Shown one piece after another: positions 1-8,116 of a stretch of DNA of 34,268 bases. Within the stretch, counting starts at the first letter, position 1; each line of letters opens with the position of its first letter. Where the stretch lies: the NCBI GenBank assembly GCA_023957275.1, contig JAMLHF010000045.1:1-34268 (forward strand). Direction: 5' to 3'. The notes under the pieces were generated by a model. The model had not been told where the DNA came from. It saw only the letters and a list, made by a program, of their open reading frames with translations, and made no database searches. The position numbers and the translations under genes are program-made. The stretch comes from Lentimicrobium sp. (GTDB taxonomy: Bacteria > Bacteroidota > Bacteroidia > Bacteroidales > Lentimicrobiaceae).

Positions 1-2
1 AA

Positions 3-365
3 TTACTCTGGAACAAATTTATGGCAAATCCCGAAATTGCCCCGATGCTTGAAGCCATCGGGTTCGTGCCGGATCCATTCGGCAGTCAGGAAATTGACCC
101 GCATCCGGATCAGATCCGGATTTCGCCCAATCCTTTGAATCAGGATTATTTCAGCATCAGAATAAAACTTGCCCTCCCCGATCTGCTGACCATATCCATA
201 CATGACATTTCTGGCAAAGAAGCAGCCTCTCCATATACCCTCACATATCTGGATAACGGGGAAGTTTCCTGTAATATCGGAACCGGCAGCATGAAAAAGG
301 GAATATATTTTTTAACAATAATCGGTACGCATCACAAGTCGACACACAAACTTATTATTCAATAA
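3..365 (+). CDS. 3' end of a T9SS-secreted protein (5' truncated by window edge)
   Basis: The reading frame is open from the window edge (residues LWNKF precede the first ATG at 21) to a stop at 363-365, so this is the tail of a longer gene and not a 114-residue protein. The last ~80 residues have the layout of a type A T9SS C-terminal sorting domain: an ISPNPLNQDYFSI start, a middle strand ending in HDISGKE, then KKGIYFLTI and a closing HKLIIQ. Such a tail directs export through the outer membrane by the type IX system and is cleaved or anchored there. The visible upstream piece (NPEIAPMLEAIGFVPDP) is too short to name the catalytic or binding part. The gene lies 120 bp before a susC gene in the same direction, so it may belong with it, but no functional link is visible. 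Confidence 0.75.
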   Translation, partial: LLWNKFMANPEIAPMLEAIGFVPDPFGSQEIDPHPDQIRISPNPLNQDYFSIRIKLALPDLLTISIHDISGKEAASPYTLTYLDNGEVSCNIGTGSMKKGIYFLTIIGTHHKSTHKLIIQ

Positions 366-485
366 TTGGTTTTTTAATAATTTAAAGAAAGGAGGAGGCT
401 TTTCATTTTCCGAGGTAAATCAATCTTTATCAGCAAACAGCCAGGTTAAATAACCAATACGAACCAACAACCAAAACAGAACCAA

Positions 486-3400
486 ATGAAAAAAATTAAA
501 CTACTCTTTATTCTGATTCTCGCGCTGGGGATGATCCCTGCAGCGATGGCACAGCAGGTAAGGGTTTCGGGGCAGGTCAAGAATGCCACAAACGGAGAGA
601 CCCTTCCAGGCGTAACAGTAGTTGTAAAAGGAACTACCAGTGGCACTTCCACGGATATTGACGGACGTTTCAGCATTGAGGTACCTTCCTCTGCAATACT
701 GGTATTCAGCTTTGTGGGCATGGAAACCCAGGAAGTTCCTGTGCAGGGTCGAACCACTTTAAACGTTTCTCTAAGCACATCCGCCAGCATGCTTGATGAG
801 GTGGTGGTAGTCGGTTACGGATCGGCCAAACGCATGGACCTGACGGGCTCTATTACAACTGTTAAAGCGAAAGACCTGGCGTATCAGGCAGTGGCCAATC
901 CCGCACAGGCCCTTCAGGGAAAGGTAGCCGGGGTTCAGGTAACCAACAGTGGTTCGCCGGGCAGTTCACCGGTTATCCGCATCCGCGGACTGGGAACCGT
1001 TTCATCAAGTTCATCGCCGCTTTATGTTGTCGACGGCATTCTCACCAACGACATCAGCTATCTGGGCACCAACGACATAGAGAACATCACCTTCCTCAAA
1101 GATGCCTCTTCATCGGCCATTTACGGGGTGCGCGCAGCCAACGGGGTTATTATCGTTACCACCAAGCGCAGCCAGAGCCGCGAAGCCAGAATTTCCTATT
1201 CGGGATATACCGGATTCCAGAAAGTGGTGAATAAATTTGAACTGGCCAAAGGACGACAATATATCGACCTGGTTAATGAAAAAAACCAGCTGCTTGCAGA
1301 AGCTTCCGGAAGCTCCTTTACCCCGATCGATCCTGCCGAATATCCTGATGAAATTGACTGGTATGATGAGGTCCTGCGCGAAAAAGCCCTCACCCAAAGC
1401 CATGATATCAGTGTAATGGGCGGGTCGGCCAAAAGCCTTTACACTTTCGGGGCCTCCTGGTTTATGCAGGAAGGGTTGGTGAAGGGTCATGATTACGATC
1501 GCATCAATATCAGGTCATCGCTCGAATCTGAAGTAATGAAAAACCTGAAAGTCGGGTATTCGGCCAATTTATCAACTTATAAGTTCAAGGATGTACCCGG
1601 CGTTTTCTATAATTCTTATGTTGCACCCCCTGTTTTTACAGCCAAACTGAATGACAGTACCTTTAATCCGATGGGATCAGGCAGCCTGGGCAATTTTTCC
1701 AACCCTGCCGCGCAACTGTATTATTTCAACAGCCGTTCAAACGGCATCCGTATTATGGGCAGCGCTTTTGCCGAACTAAAGATTCTTGAGCATTTCAAGC
1801 TGAAGACCTCCTATGGTATGGATTACGGAAGCAACAGGAACCGTAGCTACACCCCTTATTATGTGGTTTCTGAAACACAGGTTGATACCAACCGCACCCT
1901 TAGCCGCTCCATGAATTATTCAACCGACGGTTTCTGGGACAACACCCTTACTTATGAAAACACCTTCGGAAAGCACAAAGTAACTGCGATGGCAGGCATC
2001 TCTGCCCAGGAATTCCGTAACCTTGGTCTTTCAGGCAGCCGCAGTGGGGTAGAAAATTATGGAGATCAATCCCTGTATCTCGGCTTCGGGGATCAAACCA
2101 CTTCCAACTCAGGAGACTTTGGCTCAAAGATCACAGCATTGTCCTATTTCGGAAGAGCGACATATAATTACATGGATAAATATCTGTTTACCGGAACACT
2201 TCGATATGACGGCAGCTCAGTTTTCCCCTCCGACGAACGCTTCGACCTTTTCCCCTCGGTTGGTTTAGGCTGGGTGATGACAAACGAAGATTTTATGCAA
2301 AATCAGAGCATTTTTGACTTCCTTAAGTTAAGGGCCAGCTGGGGTGTTACCGGCAACAACCGGATTCCCGCAAACATTTACACACTGACCATTGCAAAAG
2401 GCGGAGAACTGTCAACGGCTTTCGGACAGGGCGGCAATGTGGTGATTGCCGAAGGCGCCAACATTACAAGTGCAGTGCCCCCCACTCTGAGATGGGAAAA
2501 AGTAAAGGAATTCGACATCGCATTTGAAGGTTTGGCTGTCGACAACAAGTTATCGTTCGAACTGGATTATTATCACAGGCTCACCGTTGACGGCATCTTC
2601 CCGACCACCCTTTCGGCTACTGCAGGAACATCGGGCAGCTATCTTCAAAACAACGGGGATTTTCTGAATCAGGGAATTGAACTTACTCTCGGATGGGCCG
2701 ACAATGCCGGCGACTTCAATTACTCGTTTAACACCAACTTTACCTACAACAAAAACGAAGTTAAAGAGCTGCTCGAAGGCACGCTCGGACTATTTGGCGG
2801 GAACCTCCCGGTTGGAGGATTTTTCTCAACCTATACCATTGTCGGGGAGCCCATTGGTTCCTATTACGGCCGCAATGTGGTAGGGATTTTCCAGAACGAT
2901 GATGAGATAAACAATTACACATGGACCAATCCCGAAACCAACGAAGAGGTGTTGATTCAGCCCAATGCAAAACCAGGCGACTTCAAGTATGAAGATGTGG
3001 ACAACAATGGACTGATTGATGCCAAAGACCGTGTATTTCTGGGAAGTGCGCTGCCGACCTATCTTTTTGGCTTTAATGCCACCCTCGAATACAAAGGCGT
3101 TGACTTCAGCGTTGATATCTATGCACAGGGAGGTAATAAGATCTATAATGCCAAACGCGCCCAGCGTCTCGGTAACGAAAACTATGACCTCGACTTCTAC
3201 GAAAACCGCTGGACCGGAGAGGGCTCAACCAACGAATATCCTTCAGCCGACCTCACTGCCGACAATATGCTTCCAAATTCCTGGTACATTGAACCCGGCG
3301 GATTTGTGCGCATCAGAAACATACAGGTAGGATATACCATTCCTGAGAAGGTGGTCACCAAACTTGGCATAAGAAGTGTCCGTTTTTACGTTAACACATC

Positions 3401-3536
3401 TAATCCGTTCACATTCTTCAAATATAACGGATTCAGCCCGGAGATCGCCAGCAGCTCGCCCACCTCTCAAGGCATCGACCTGAATGTTTATCCGATGTCG
3501 GCCACATATAACTTTGGTGTCAATGTTAATTTCTAA
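486..3536 (+). CDS. SusC/RagA-family TonB-dependent outer-membrane transporter
   Basis: This 1016-residue protein has the full SusC layout. A signal peptide (residues 1-22, ending AMA) is followed by a carboxypeptidase-regulatory-like domain (about 25-97), a TonB-box/plug start LDEVVVVGYG at 103-112, a plug domain with VRIRGLG-like and YVVDGI motifs to about 225, and a long beta-barrel ending in an aromatic strand. The family forms the beta-barrel through which large ligands, often oligosaccharides, are drawn into the periplasm using TonB energy, with SusD as an outer lid. SusD starts 19 bp after the stop, so the two are surely co-transcribed. The start has no Shine-Dalgarno; the leader is rich in ACCAA repeats. 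No clear TAnnTTTG promoter lies in the 120 bp upstream. The ligand cannot be read from the sequence. Confidence 0.96.
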   Translation: MKKIKLLFILILALGMIPAAMAQQVRVSGQVKNATNGETLPGVTVVVKGTTSGTSTDIDGRFSIEVPSSAILVFSFVGMETQEVPVQGRTTLNVSLSTSASMLDEVVVVGYGSAKRMDLTGSITTVKAKDLAYQAVANPAQALQGKVAGVQVTNSGSPGSSPVIRIRGLGTVSSSSSPLYVVDGILTNDISYLGTNDIENITFLKDASSSAIYGVRAANGVIIVTTKRSQSREARISYSGYTGFQKVVNKFELAKGRQYIDLVNEKNQLLAEASGSSFTPIDPAEYPDEIDWYDEVLREKALTQSHDISVMGGSAKSLYTFGASWFMQEGLVKGHDYDRINIRSSLESEVMKNLKVGYSANLSTYKFKDVPGVFYNSYVAPPVFTAKLNDSTFNPMGSGSLGNFSNPAAQLYYFNSRSNGIRIMGSAFAELKILEHFKLKTSYGMDYGSNRNRSYTPYYVVSETQVDTNRTLSRSMNYSTDGFWDNTLTYENTFGKHKVTAMAGISAQEFRNLGLSGSRSGVENYGDQSLYLGFGDQTTSNSGDFGSKITALSYFGRATYNYMDKYLFTGTLRYDGSSVFPSDERFDLFPSVGLGWVMTNEDFMQNQSIFDFLKLRASWGVTGNNRIPANIYTLTIAKGGELSTAFGQGGNVVIAEGANITSAVPPTLRWEKVKEFDIAFEGLAVDNKLSFELDYYHRLTVDGIFPTTLSATAGTSGSYLQNNGDFLNQGIELTLGWADNAGDFNYSFNTNFTYNKNEVKELLEGTLGLFGGNLPVGGFFSTYTIVGEPIGSYYGRNVVGIFQNDDEINNYTWTNPETNEEVLIQPNAKPGDFKYEDVDNNGLIDAKDRVFLGSALPTYLFGFNATLEYKGVDFSVDIYAQGGNKIYNAKRAQRLGNENYDLDFYENRWTGEGSTNEYPSADLTADNMLPNSWYIEPGGFVRIRNIQVGYTIPEKVVTKLGIRSVRFYVNTSNPFTFFKYNGFSPEIASSSPTSQGIDLNVYPMSATYNFGVNVNF

Positions 3537-3555
3537 TCTTAAAAATCAGGAAATT

Positions 3556-5001
3556 ATGAAAGCGTATAAATGGATATTTCCCCTTCTGATGCTGACAATG
3601 GTCGTTTTCAGCTCCTGCCAGGATTACCTGGATTTTGAGCCTGAAAATACCATTCCTGCAGAAGGTTTTTTTGAAACCCAGGAGCATGCAGAACAGGCAG
3701 TCAACTCGGTTTATGCACATTTCCGCTCATGGGAAATGGTTTCCTTTGCATTTATCATCATGCAGGAAGTTACTTCCGACAATGCCGTTAAGGGTAGTGC
3801 CGTTGGTGATGCATCATTTATCAACGACTATGATAACTTTGCCTTTACACCCAATCAGTTTGTATTGAAAGACTATTGGGCAGGCAGATATCGTGGAATC
3901 AACAAAGCGAACCAGGCGATCACCAACATTCCGGCAATTACCATGAATGAGTCGCTGAAAACCCGGCTGATCGGTGAAGCCAAATTTCTTCGTGCGCTGC
4001 TTTATTTCGATCTGGTAAGGGCGTATGGCGATGTACCTACCCCCCTGTCTGTTCCGGTTGGCCCTGAAATCAATTTCAGAACCCCAAAGACTCAGGTTTA
4101 TGAATACATTGAGCAGGATCTGCTGGATGCCATTGCAGTGCTGCCTGATACCTATGATGCAGCAAACAAGGGGAGAGCCACGGCAGGTGCAGCAAAAGGA
4201 TTGCTGGCAAAGGTATACCTGTATATGGAAAGGTGGGGGGACGCCGAACGCCTGGCAACCGAAGTGGTTACTTCGGGAAATTACAGCCTCGAACCAAACT
4301 TCTATAATGTATTCAGGGTTGCCGCTGAAAATGGTCCGGAATCTGTTTTTGAGATTCAGGCCCAGCAGATTGAAGGAAACTGGGGGGTATCATTCTCCCA
4401 GCATGCTGAAGTACAATCTGTACGCGGTCAATGGGGATGGGGGTTCAACATCCCCACTGATGATCTGGCTGCCGCTTTCGACGCCGCAGGAGACCAGATC
4501 AGGAAAGCCGCAACCATCCTTTACAAAGGCGATACCACCCCTGACGGGGACATCATTGCCGGAGTTCCATCCCTCGAGGGGATAGAAGGCACACCCAGGT
4601 ACAATGGCAAAGCTTACTACCCGTCATCTCAACAATTGTTCGGGCCCTATGGTTCAGGCCAGAATATCCGGGTATTGCGTTTTGCTGAAATCCTGCTTAT
4701 TCAGGCAGAAGCGCGCATCAGGCAGGGAAATGCTTCAGGCGCTGTTGAACCTTTGAAACTGGTAAGAAACAGGGTTGATCTGCCTGAGATCAGCTCCCCG
4801 ACACTCGATGATGTATTGCTCGAACGCCGCCTTGAACTCGCCATGGAAGGAGACCGTTTCTTCGACCTTGTGCGTACCGGAAAAGCAGCCTCGGCACTGG
4901 CTTCAAAAGGATTTGTCGCAGGTAAGCATGAAGTATTTGCCGTTCCTCAGGAATTGATTGATCTCTCTGAAGGTAACCTGACACAAAATCCCGGATACTG
5001 A
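3556..5001 (+). CDS. SusD/RagB-family surface lipoprotein
   Basis: This 481-residue lipoprotein pairs with the preceding SusC as the hinged lid that captures ligand at the cell surface. I chose the ATG at 3556, not the upstream in-frame ATG at 3484, because 3556 gives a clean lipoprotein signal (MKAYKWIFPLL...) with the lipobox ending in Cys21, and because 3484 lies inside the susC coding sequence. Family landmarks include the early FFETQEHAEQAVNSVY segment, the TPR-like helices with FLRALLYFDLVRAYGDVP, the RFAEILLIQAEARIR helix, LLERRLELAMEGDRFFDLVR, and the C-terminal LTQNPGY. All are intact and the length is typical. The ligand is unknown. A strong hairpin terminator follows at 5032. Confidence 0.95.
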   Translation: MKAYKWIFPLLMLTMVVFSSCQDYLDFEPENTIPAEGFFETQEHAEQAVNSVYAHFRSWEMVSFAFIIMQEVTSDNAVKGSAVGDASFINDYDNFAFTPNQFVLKDYWAGRYRGINKANQAITNIPAITMNESLKTRLIGEAKFLRALLYFDLVRAYGDVPTPLSVPVGPEINFRTPKTQVYEYIEQDLLDAIAVLPDTYDAANKGRATAGAAKGLLAKVYLYMERWGDAERLATEVVTSGNYSLEPNFYNVFRVAAENGPESVFEIQAQQIEGNWGVSFSQHAEVQSVRGQWGWGFNIPTDDLAAAFDAAGDQIRKAATILYKGDTTPDGDIIAGVPSLEGIEGTPRYNGKAYYPSSQQLFGPYGSGQNIRVLRFAEILLIQAEARIRQGNASGAVEPLKLVRNRVDLPEISSPTLDDVLLERRLELAMEGDRFFDLVRTGKAASALASKGFVAGKHEVFAVPQELIDLSEGNLTQNPGY

Positions 5002-5031
5002 ACCCGGTAATTATTAACTGTTACAAGCTAT

Positions 5032-5073
5032 TAACGGAGAGGTGCATGAATATGCCTCTCCGTTATCTTTTTC
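5032..5073 (+). terminator. Rho-independent-type terminator after susCD
   Basis: An 11-bp perfect stem (TAACGGAGAGG at 5032-5042, CCTCTCCGTTA at 5055-5065) with a 12-nt loop is followed by a T-rich run. It lies 31 bp after the susD stop and closes the susCD transcript before the convergent gene at 5156-5941. Confidence 0.85.
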
Positions 5074-5155
5074 ATCCGTATCCTGAAAACAAATAATTCT
5101 GTAAACCAGTGGAAGGAAGCCATGGGCGGTCAAACAACATCAACGCTGCAACCGT

Positions 5156-5941
5156 TCAATTATTCCCGGCACCCGTTGCCGCCCCGCCTGAATGATCCGG
5201 ACGAAAGCGATGCCCATCGTTAACCATAAACCAAACCGCTACATCTCCGGTCCTGTATTTTGATTTAATCTGCTTTGATCTTCTGCTGAGCGTCTTACCG
5301 GTCATGATCCGCTCTATCGTCCGCATATCCCGGTTAAACCCCACATCAAATGCCGTGGCATAAAATCTTGCCTTATCCTCATCATTTTTCCATTTGATGT
5401 GCGCATACCTTTTATCCATGAGCTTCACAAACATCACAAGGTAACGCAACTGCCACTTTTCAGACTCCAGCCTGCGGGCCCGCTCACCCCGGGCTTTGGT
5501 GGTATTTGACAGTATAAACTTGTAGGGTCCCATTTTCTGGCGTGAATAGTTTCGTTCAACCAGTTCGGCAAATGAAGCCTTCATCTGGAACCTGCCTGTT
5601 GTGTAATGGGAATACTTGCGACCGGACTGAATATAGAGGGTGCGTAATGCCCCTCCCTCAACAAGATCGCGCAAGGCTGAGTACCTTATCATCTGGGGGA
5701 TTACCGCGCTGAAAGCTAGATCAGGTTTGATTTTTTCTTCCACTAAGGTATCAACCATCCAGGTATTTTTCAATAAGTAATCTACTGCATCATAGTATTT
5801 ATTACCCAGTTCATTTGAAAGATCAGGCAAAAGCGGGTCAGGATCAGTCTGTGAAAACAAAACCGGCAAAAAAGAAAAGAAACCCCAACAGACCAGTATC
5901 AGCCGGCATAAAACAAGTGAAGGGCGATAATCTGAAACCAC
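5156..5941 (-). CDS. Secreted protein of unknown function, possibly lysozyme-fold-like
   Basis: I do not recognise this 261-residue protein with certainty. Residues ~9-30 form a hydrophobic signal segment ending near FSQ, so it is probably exported. The mature part is mostly helical and basic. It contains IPQMIRYSALRDLVE followed about 30 residues later by GRFQMKASFAELVE, which recalls the Glu-helix and Gly-x-x-Gln-Met core of lysozyme/lytic-transglycosylase folds. Where a catalytic Glu would be expected there is a Gln (IPQ), so the match may be coincidental or the site inactive. The C-terminus has DVAVWFMVNDGHRF and then a low-complexity GGAATGAGNN tail. It runs against susD and diverges from the glycan-binding gene at 6284. 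A TAATTTTG promoter element sits ~50 bp upstream. Assignment to peptidoglycan work is inference only. Confidence 0.7.
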   Translation of the reverse strand: MVSDYRPSLVLCRLILVCWGFFSFLPVLFSQTDPDPLLPDLSNELGNKYYDAVDYLLKNTWMVDTLVEEKIKPDLAFSAVIPQMIRYSALRDLVEGGALRTLYIQSGRKYSHYTTGRFQMKASFAELVERNYSRQKMGPYKFILSNTTKARGERARRLESEKWQLRYLVMFVKLMDKRYAHIKWKNDEDKARFYATAFDVGFNRDMRTIERIMTGKTLSRRSKQIKSKYRTGDVAVWFMVNDGHRFRPDHSGGAATGAGNN

Positions 5942-5990
5942 GGGCAGCTATTGGGAGATAAGTAAACCTGATAAGATTGACAACAAAAGC

Positions 5991-6024
5991 CAAAATTAAA
6001 AGAATTCCTGAAAAACTGCCTAAA
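5991..6024 (-). promoter_or_regulatory. Candidate Bacteroidota promoter for the 5156-5941 gene
   Basis: On the minus strand the -7 element TAATTTTG (5991-5998) matches the TAnnTTTG consensus fully. A weak -33-like TTTA lies 22 bp upstream (6021-6024). The implied leader is about 45 nt. Confidence 0.4.
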
Positions 6025-6216
6025 AAACCACATAAACTGGCCCGGAATAATTTGCCTGAACAGATGACTCAGCTTTTTTGAAGTTATCAGAATGATCAAA
6101 TAACCTGAAAATCCAGATATATTATCATTCCTGACACCTCCTGCTCCTCCTGTTACAGGCCAGAGTGTACTTTTAACACTTTTATAGAAAAAATGCGCCA
6201 TTTTGTCGGAAAAAGA

Positions 6217-6248
6217 TTAGCATCCTGCAATAAAAAATTCTATATTTG
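6217..6248 (+). promoter_or_regulatory. Bacteroidota promoter of the glycan-binding gene
   Basis: The -7 element TATATTTG (6241-6248) is a full TAnnTTTG match, with a -33-like TTAG (6217-6220; consensus TTTG) 20 bp upstream. Transcription should begin ~6 nt downstream, giving a leader of ~30 nt. This also decides the start: an in-frame GTG at 6248 lies within the promoter itself, so ATG 6284 is used. Confidence 0.65.
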
Positions 6249-6283
6249 TGGGAGAAATTTTTACTAACCAAAACCAAACAACT

Positions 6284-7876
6284 ATGAGAAAATTTACCCT
6301 TTTAATTGCTATGTTGTTCATTTTTGCAGGCGCTTCAATGGCTCAGGTCGTTGAAAACTTCGAAAGCATTAAAATGAACGTTTTTGCAGCCGGAGCTAAC
6401 GGAGAGGTTGTTGTTATGGCCAATCCTGATCCAACCGGAATCAACCCGAGTAACACTGTTGCTAAAATGGTTCGCGGAGCCGATGGTGAATCCTATGCCG
6501 GATGGTATGGTACCCTTGCAACGCCAATCGACTTCAATACTACCAAATATGTTCATGTGAAGGTTTGGAAACCGAGAATCAGCCCGGTGAAATTTAAAAT
6601 TGAAGAAGGTGAGACCGGTAATCTTGAAGTTGCTTCTATCAATCCGCAAACCGTTGTCAATGGCTGGGAAGAGCTGGTTTTTGATTTTTCTGACGCCACC
6701 GGCCCATATGTAAAAATCGTGTTCTTCCCTGATTTTGAAGAACCTCTGACACTCACTGAAGACATCACGGTGTATTTCGATGACTTCTATGTAAACAACG
6801 ACCCGACTCCCGGAAGTGACCCTGTTCAGGTGCTGGAAAACTATGAATATATTCCGCTGAACATTATGACCGGTGGCGCAGAGGACCTCAGCAAATTCAC
6901 CCTCGTGCCGAATCCTGATAAATCAGGAGTCAACCTCAGCGATTATGTGATCAAGTTCGACCGCGACATGGACGGTGTTCCCTGGGGAGGATTCTTTTCA
7001 GCCACCGAGGTGGATGTTACCGAAAACAAGTTTATGCACGTTAAAGCATGGAAACCCCGTGTCAGCCCGGTGAAATTCAAAATTGAAGCCGGTGCGGCAG
7101 GAACCCTCGAAGTAGCCTCTACCAACGAGCAGACCGAAACCAATGTATGGGTGGATTATGTATTTGACTTTTCGGAGAAAACAGGTACCTATCCCACCAT
7201 TGTTTTCATGCCTGACTTTGCAGATCCTGTTGGATTGACTGAAGACATCGTTATCTATTTCGACGATATCATTCTCAACAATGATCCGAACCCCATGACT
7301 CCTCCCTCACTCACCGTTAATGTTGATATGAACGGTACCGGTGATATGACCGGCGTTCCTGTTTACATTTCAGGAGCCCTGGGTGGCATCTATGGCACAT
7401 GGGATCAGCCAGGAACCAACCCCAACAATGAAATGCTTGACACTGACGGCGATGGCATTTACACCGTTACCCTGATGTTGCCTGACGGACTCTACGCATT
7501 CAAATTTTTCAAAGGCGCAAGCTGGGACAATGGCGACCCTGCACCGGGCGGCGACCGCACCCTGCAGTATTCAGGCACTATGAATGTTACCTACAAATGG
7601 GGTGTTGACGGTTTGCTCAGCGTTCCCCAGAATCCGCTGGCAGAGCAGATTAAAATGTACCCCAACCCGGTAAGCAACGAGCTTGTAATCAACAGCTCAG
7701 CTAAGGTTAAGGAAGTTACCATTACCTCTATGCTCGGACAACTGGTTGGCACTTACAGCCTCAACAGCAACGGCAGAACGTCCATCAACACTTCTGCATT
7801 GGGCAACGGCATGTATTTCGTAACCTTTGTCGGCGAAAACGGACACAGGTTCGTTCAGAAACTTGTCAAGAACTAA
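6284..7876 (+). CDS. T9SS-secreted protein with duplicated beta-sandwich and CBM-like module
   Basis: This 530-residue protein begins with a signal peptide (1-20, ASMA|Q). Two homologous modules follow at about 22-173 and 183-334. They share VKVWKPRISPVKFKIE / VKAWKPRVSPVKFKIE, a VFDFS strand, and a (V/I)YFDD ending, the hallmark of jelly-roll sugar-binding domains. Residues ~343-441 form a third module with TDGDGIYTVTL and LPDGLYAFKFFKG, resembling starch-binding or AMPK-glycogen-binding sandwiches. The last ~75 residues (MYPNPVSNELVI to VQKLVKN) are a type A T9SS sorting domain. No catalytic site is evident. I infer a surface glycan-binding protein that may feed the SusCD pair 1.3 kb upstream. 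It has its own promoter and terminator. The start at 6284 is set by the signal peptide and promoter position. Confidence 0.85.
   Translation: MRKFTLLIAMLFIFAGASMAQVVENFESIKMNVFAAGANGEVVVMANPDPTGINPSNTVAKMVRGADGESYAGWYGTLATPIDFNTTKYVHVKVWKPRISPVKFKIEEGETGNLEVASINPQTVVNGWEELVFDFSDATGPYVKIVFFPDFEEPLTLTEDITVYFDDFYVNNDPTPGSDPVQVLENYEYIPLNIMTGGAEDLSKFTLVPNPDKSGVNLSDYVIKFDRDMDGVPWGGFFSATEVDVTENKFMHVKAWKPRVSPVKFKIEAGAAGTLEVASTNEQTETNVWVDYVFDFSEKTGTYPTIVFMPDFADPVGLTEDIVIYFDDIILNNDPNPMTPPSLTVNVDMNGTGDMTGVPVYISGALGGIYGTWDQPGTNPNNEMLDTDGDGIYTVTLMLPDGLYAFKFFKGASWDNGDPAPGGDRTLQYSGTMNVTYKWGVDGLLSVPQNPLAEQIKMYPNPVSNELVINSSAKVKEVTITSMLGQLVGTYSLNSNGRTSINTSALGNGMYFVTFVGENGHRFVQKLVKN
6347..7285 (+). repeat. Intragenic tandem duplication, period 483 bp
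   Basis: Two copies of a ~152-codon module lie at 6347-6802 and 6830-7285. The best-kept stretch (AGCCCGGTGAAATT, starting 6581 and 7064) is offset by exactly 483 bp. The copies have diverged clearly elsewhere, so the duplication is not recent. Confidence 0.8.
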
Positions 7877-7896
7877 ACCTTTAACAGGTTTAACGC

Positions 7897-7924
7897 AAAA
7901 GCTCCCACCACGGGAGCTTTTTTT
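7897..7924 (+). terminator. Rho-independent terminator after the glycan-binding gene
   Basis: A 10-bp stem (AAAAGCTCCC / GGGAGCTTTT) with a 5-nt loop runs into a tract of seven T, starting 20 bp after the stop codon. Confidence 0.93.
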
Positions 7925-8116
7925 ATGCCCGGAAGCCATGCCACATACAAAGCGGCTCGATGGTCTGCTATGCTTACACAGGATCTCCTGATGTGCAAAA
8001 TATTGTGATAAACCGCCTCAGGTATGCAAGCCTGCAAATATTGTTTTGATGCAGAAATTTAAACCTTTCCTGAGGAATGCTGTTTAAAACCAATATAAGG
8101 TTCAACATCATTTTTA

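Larger units (their letters stand above)
5942..6283. other. Divergent intergenic region with two promoters
   Basis: These 342 bp separate the minus-strand secreted protein from the plus-strand glycan-binding gene. The region is AT-rich and holds one candidate promoter for each direction (5991-6024 minus, 6217-6248 plus). I see no gene, RNA or repeat in it. A minus-strand reading frame crossing it (5899-6201) overlaps the promoter and the neighbouring start, and looks accidental. Confidence 0.6.

Noticed and set aside
5899-6201. A 100-codon minus-strand frame upstream of the secreted protein gene
   Set aside because: It crosses the TAATTTTG promoter, overlaps the start of the 5156-5941 gene in another frame, and has no recognisable content.
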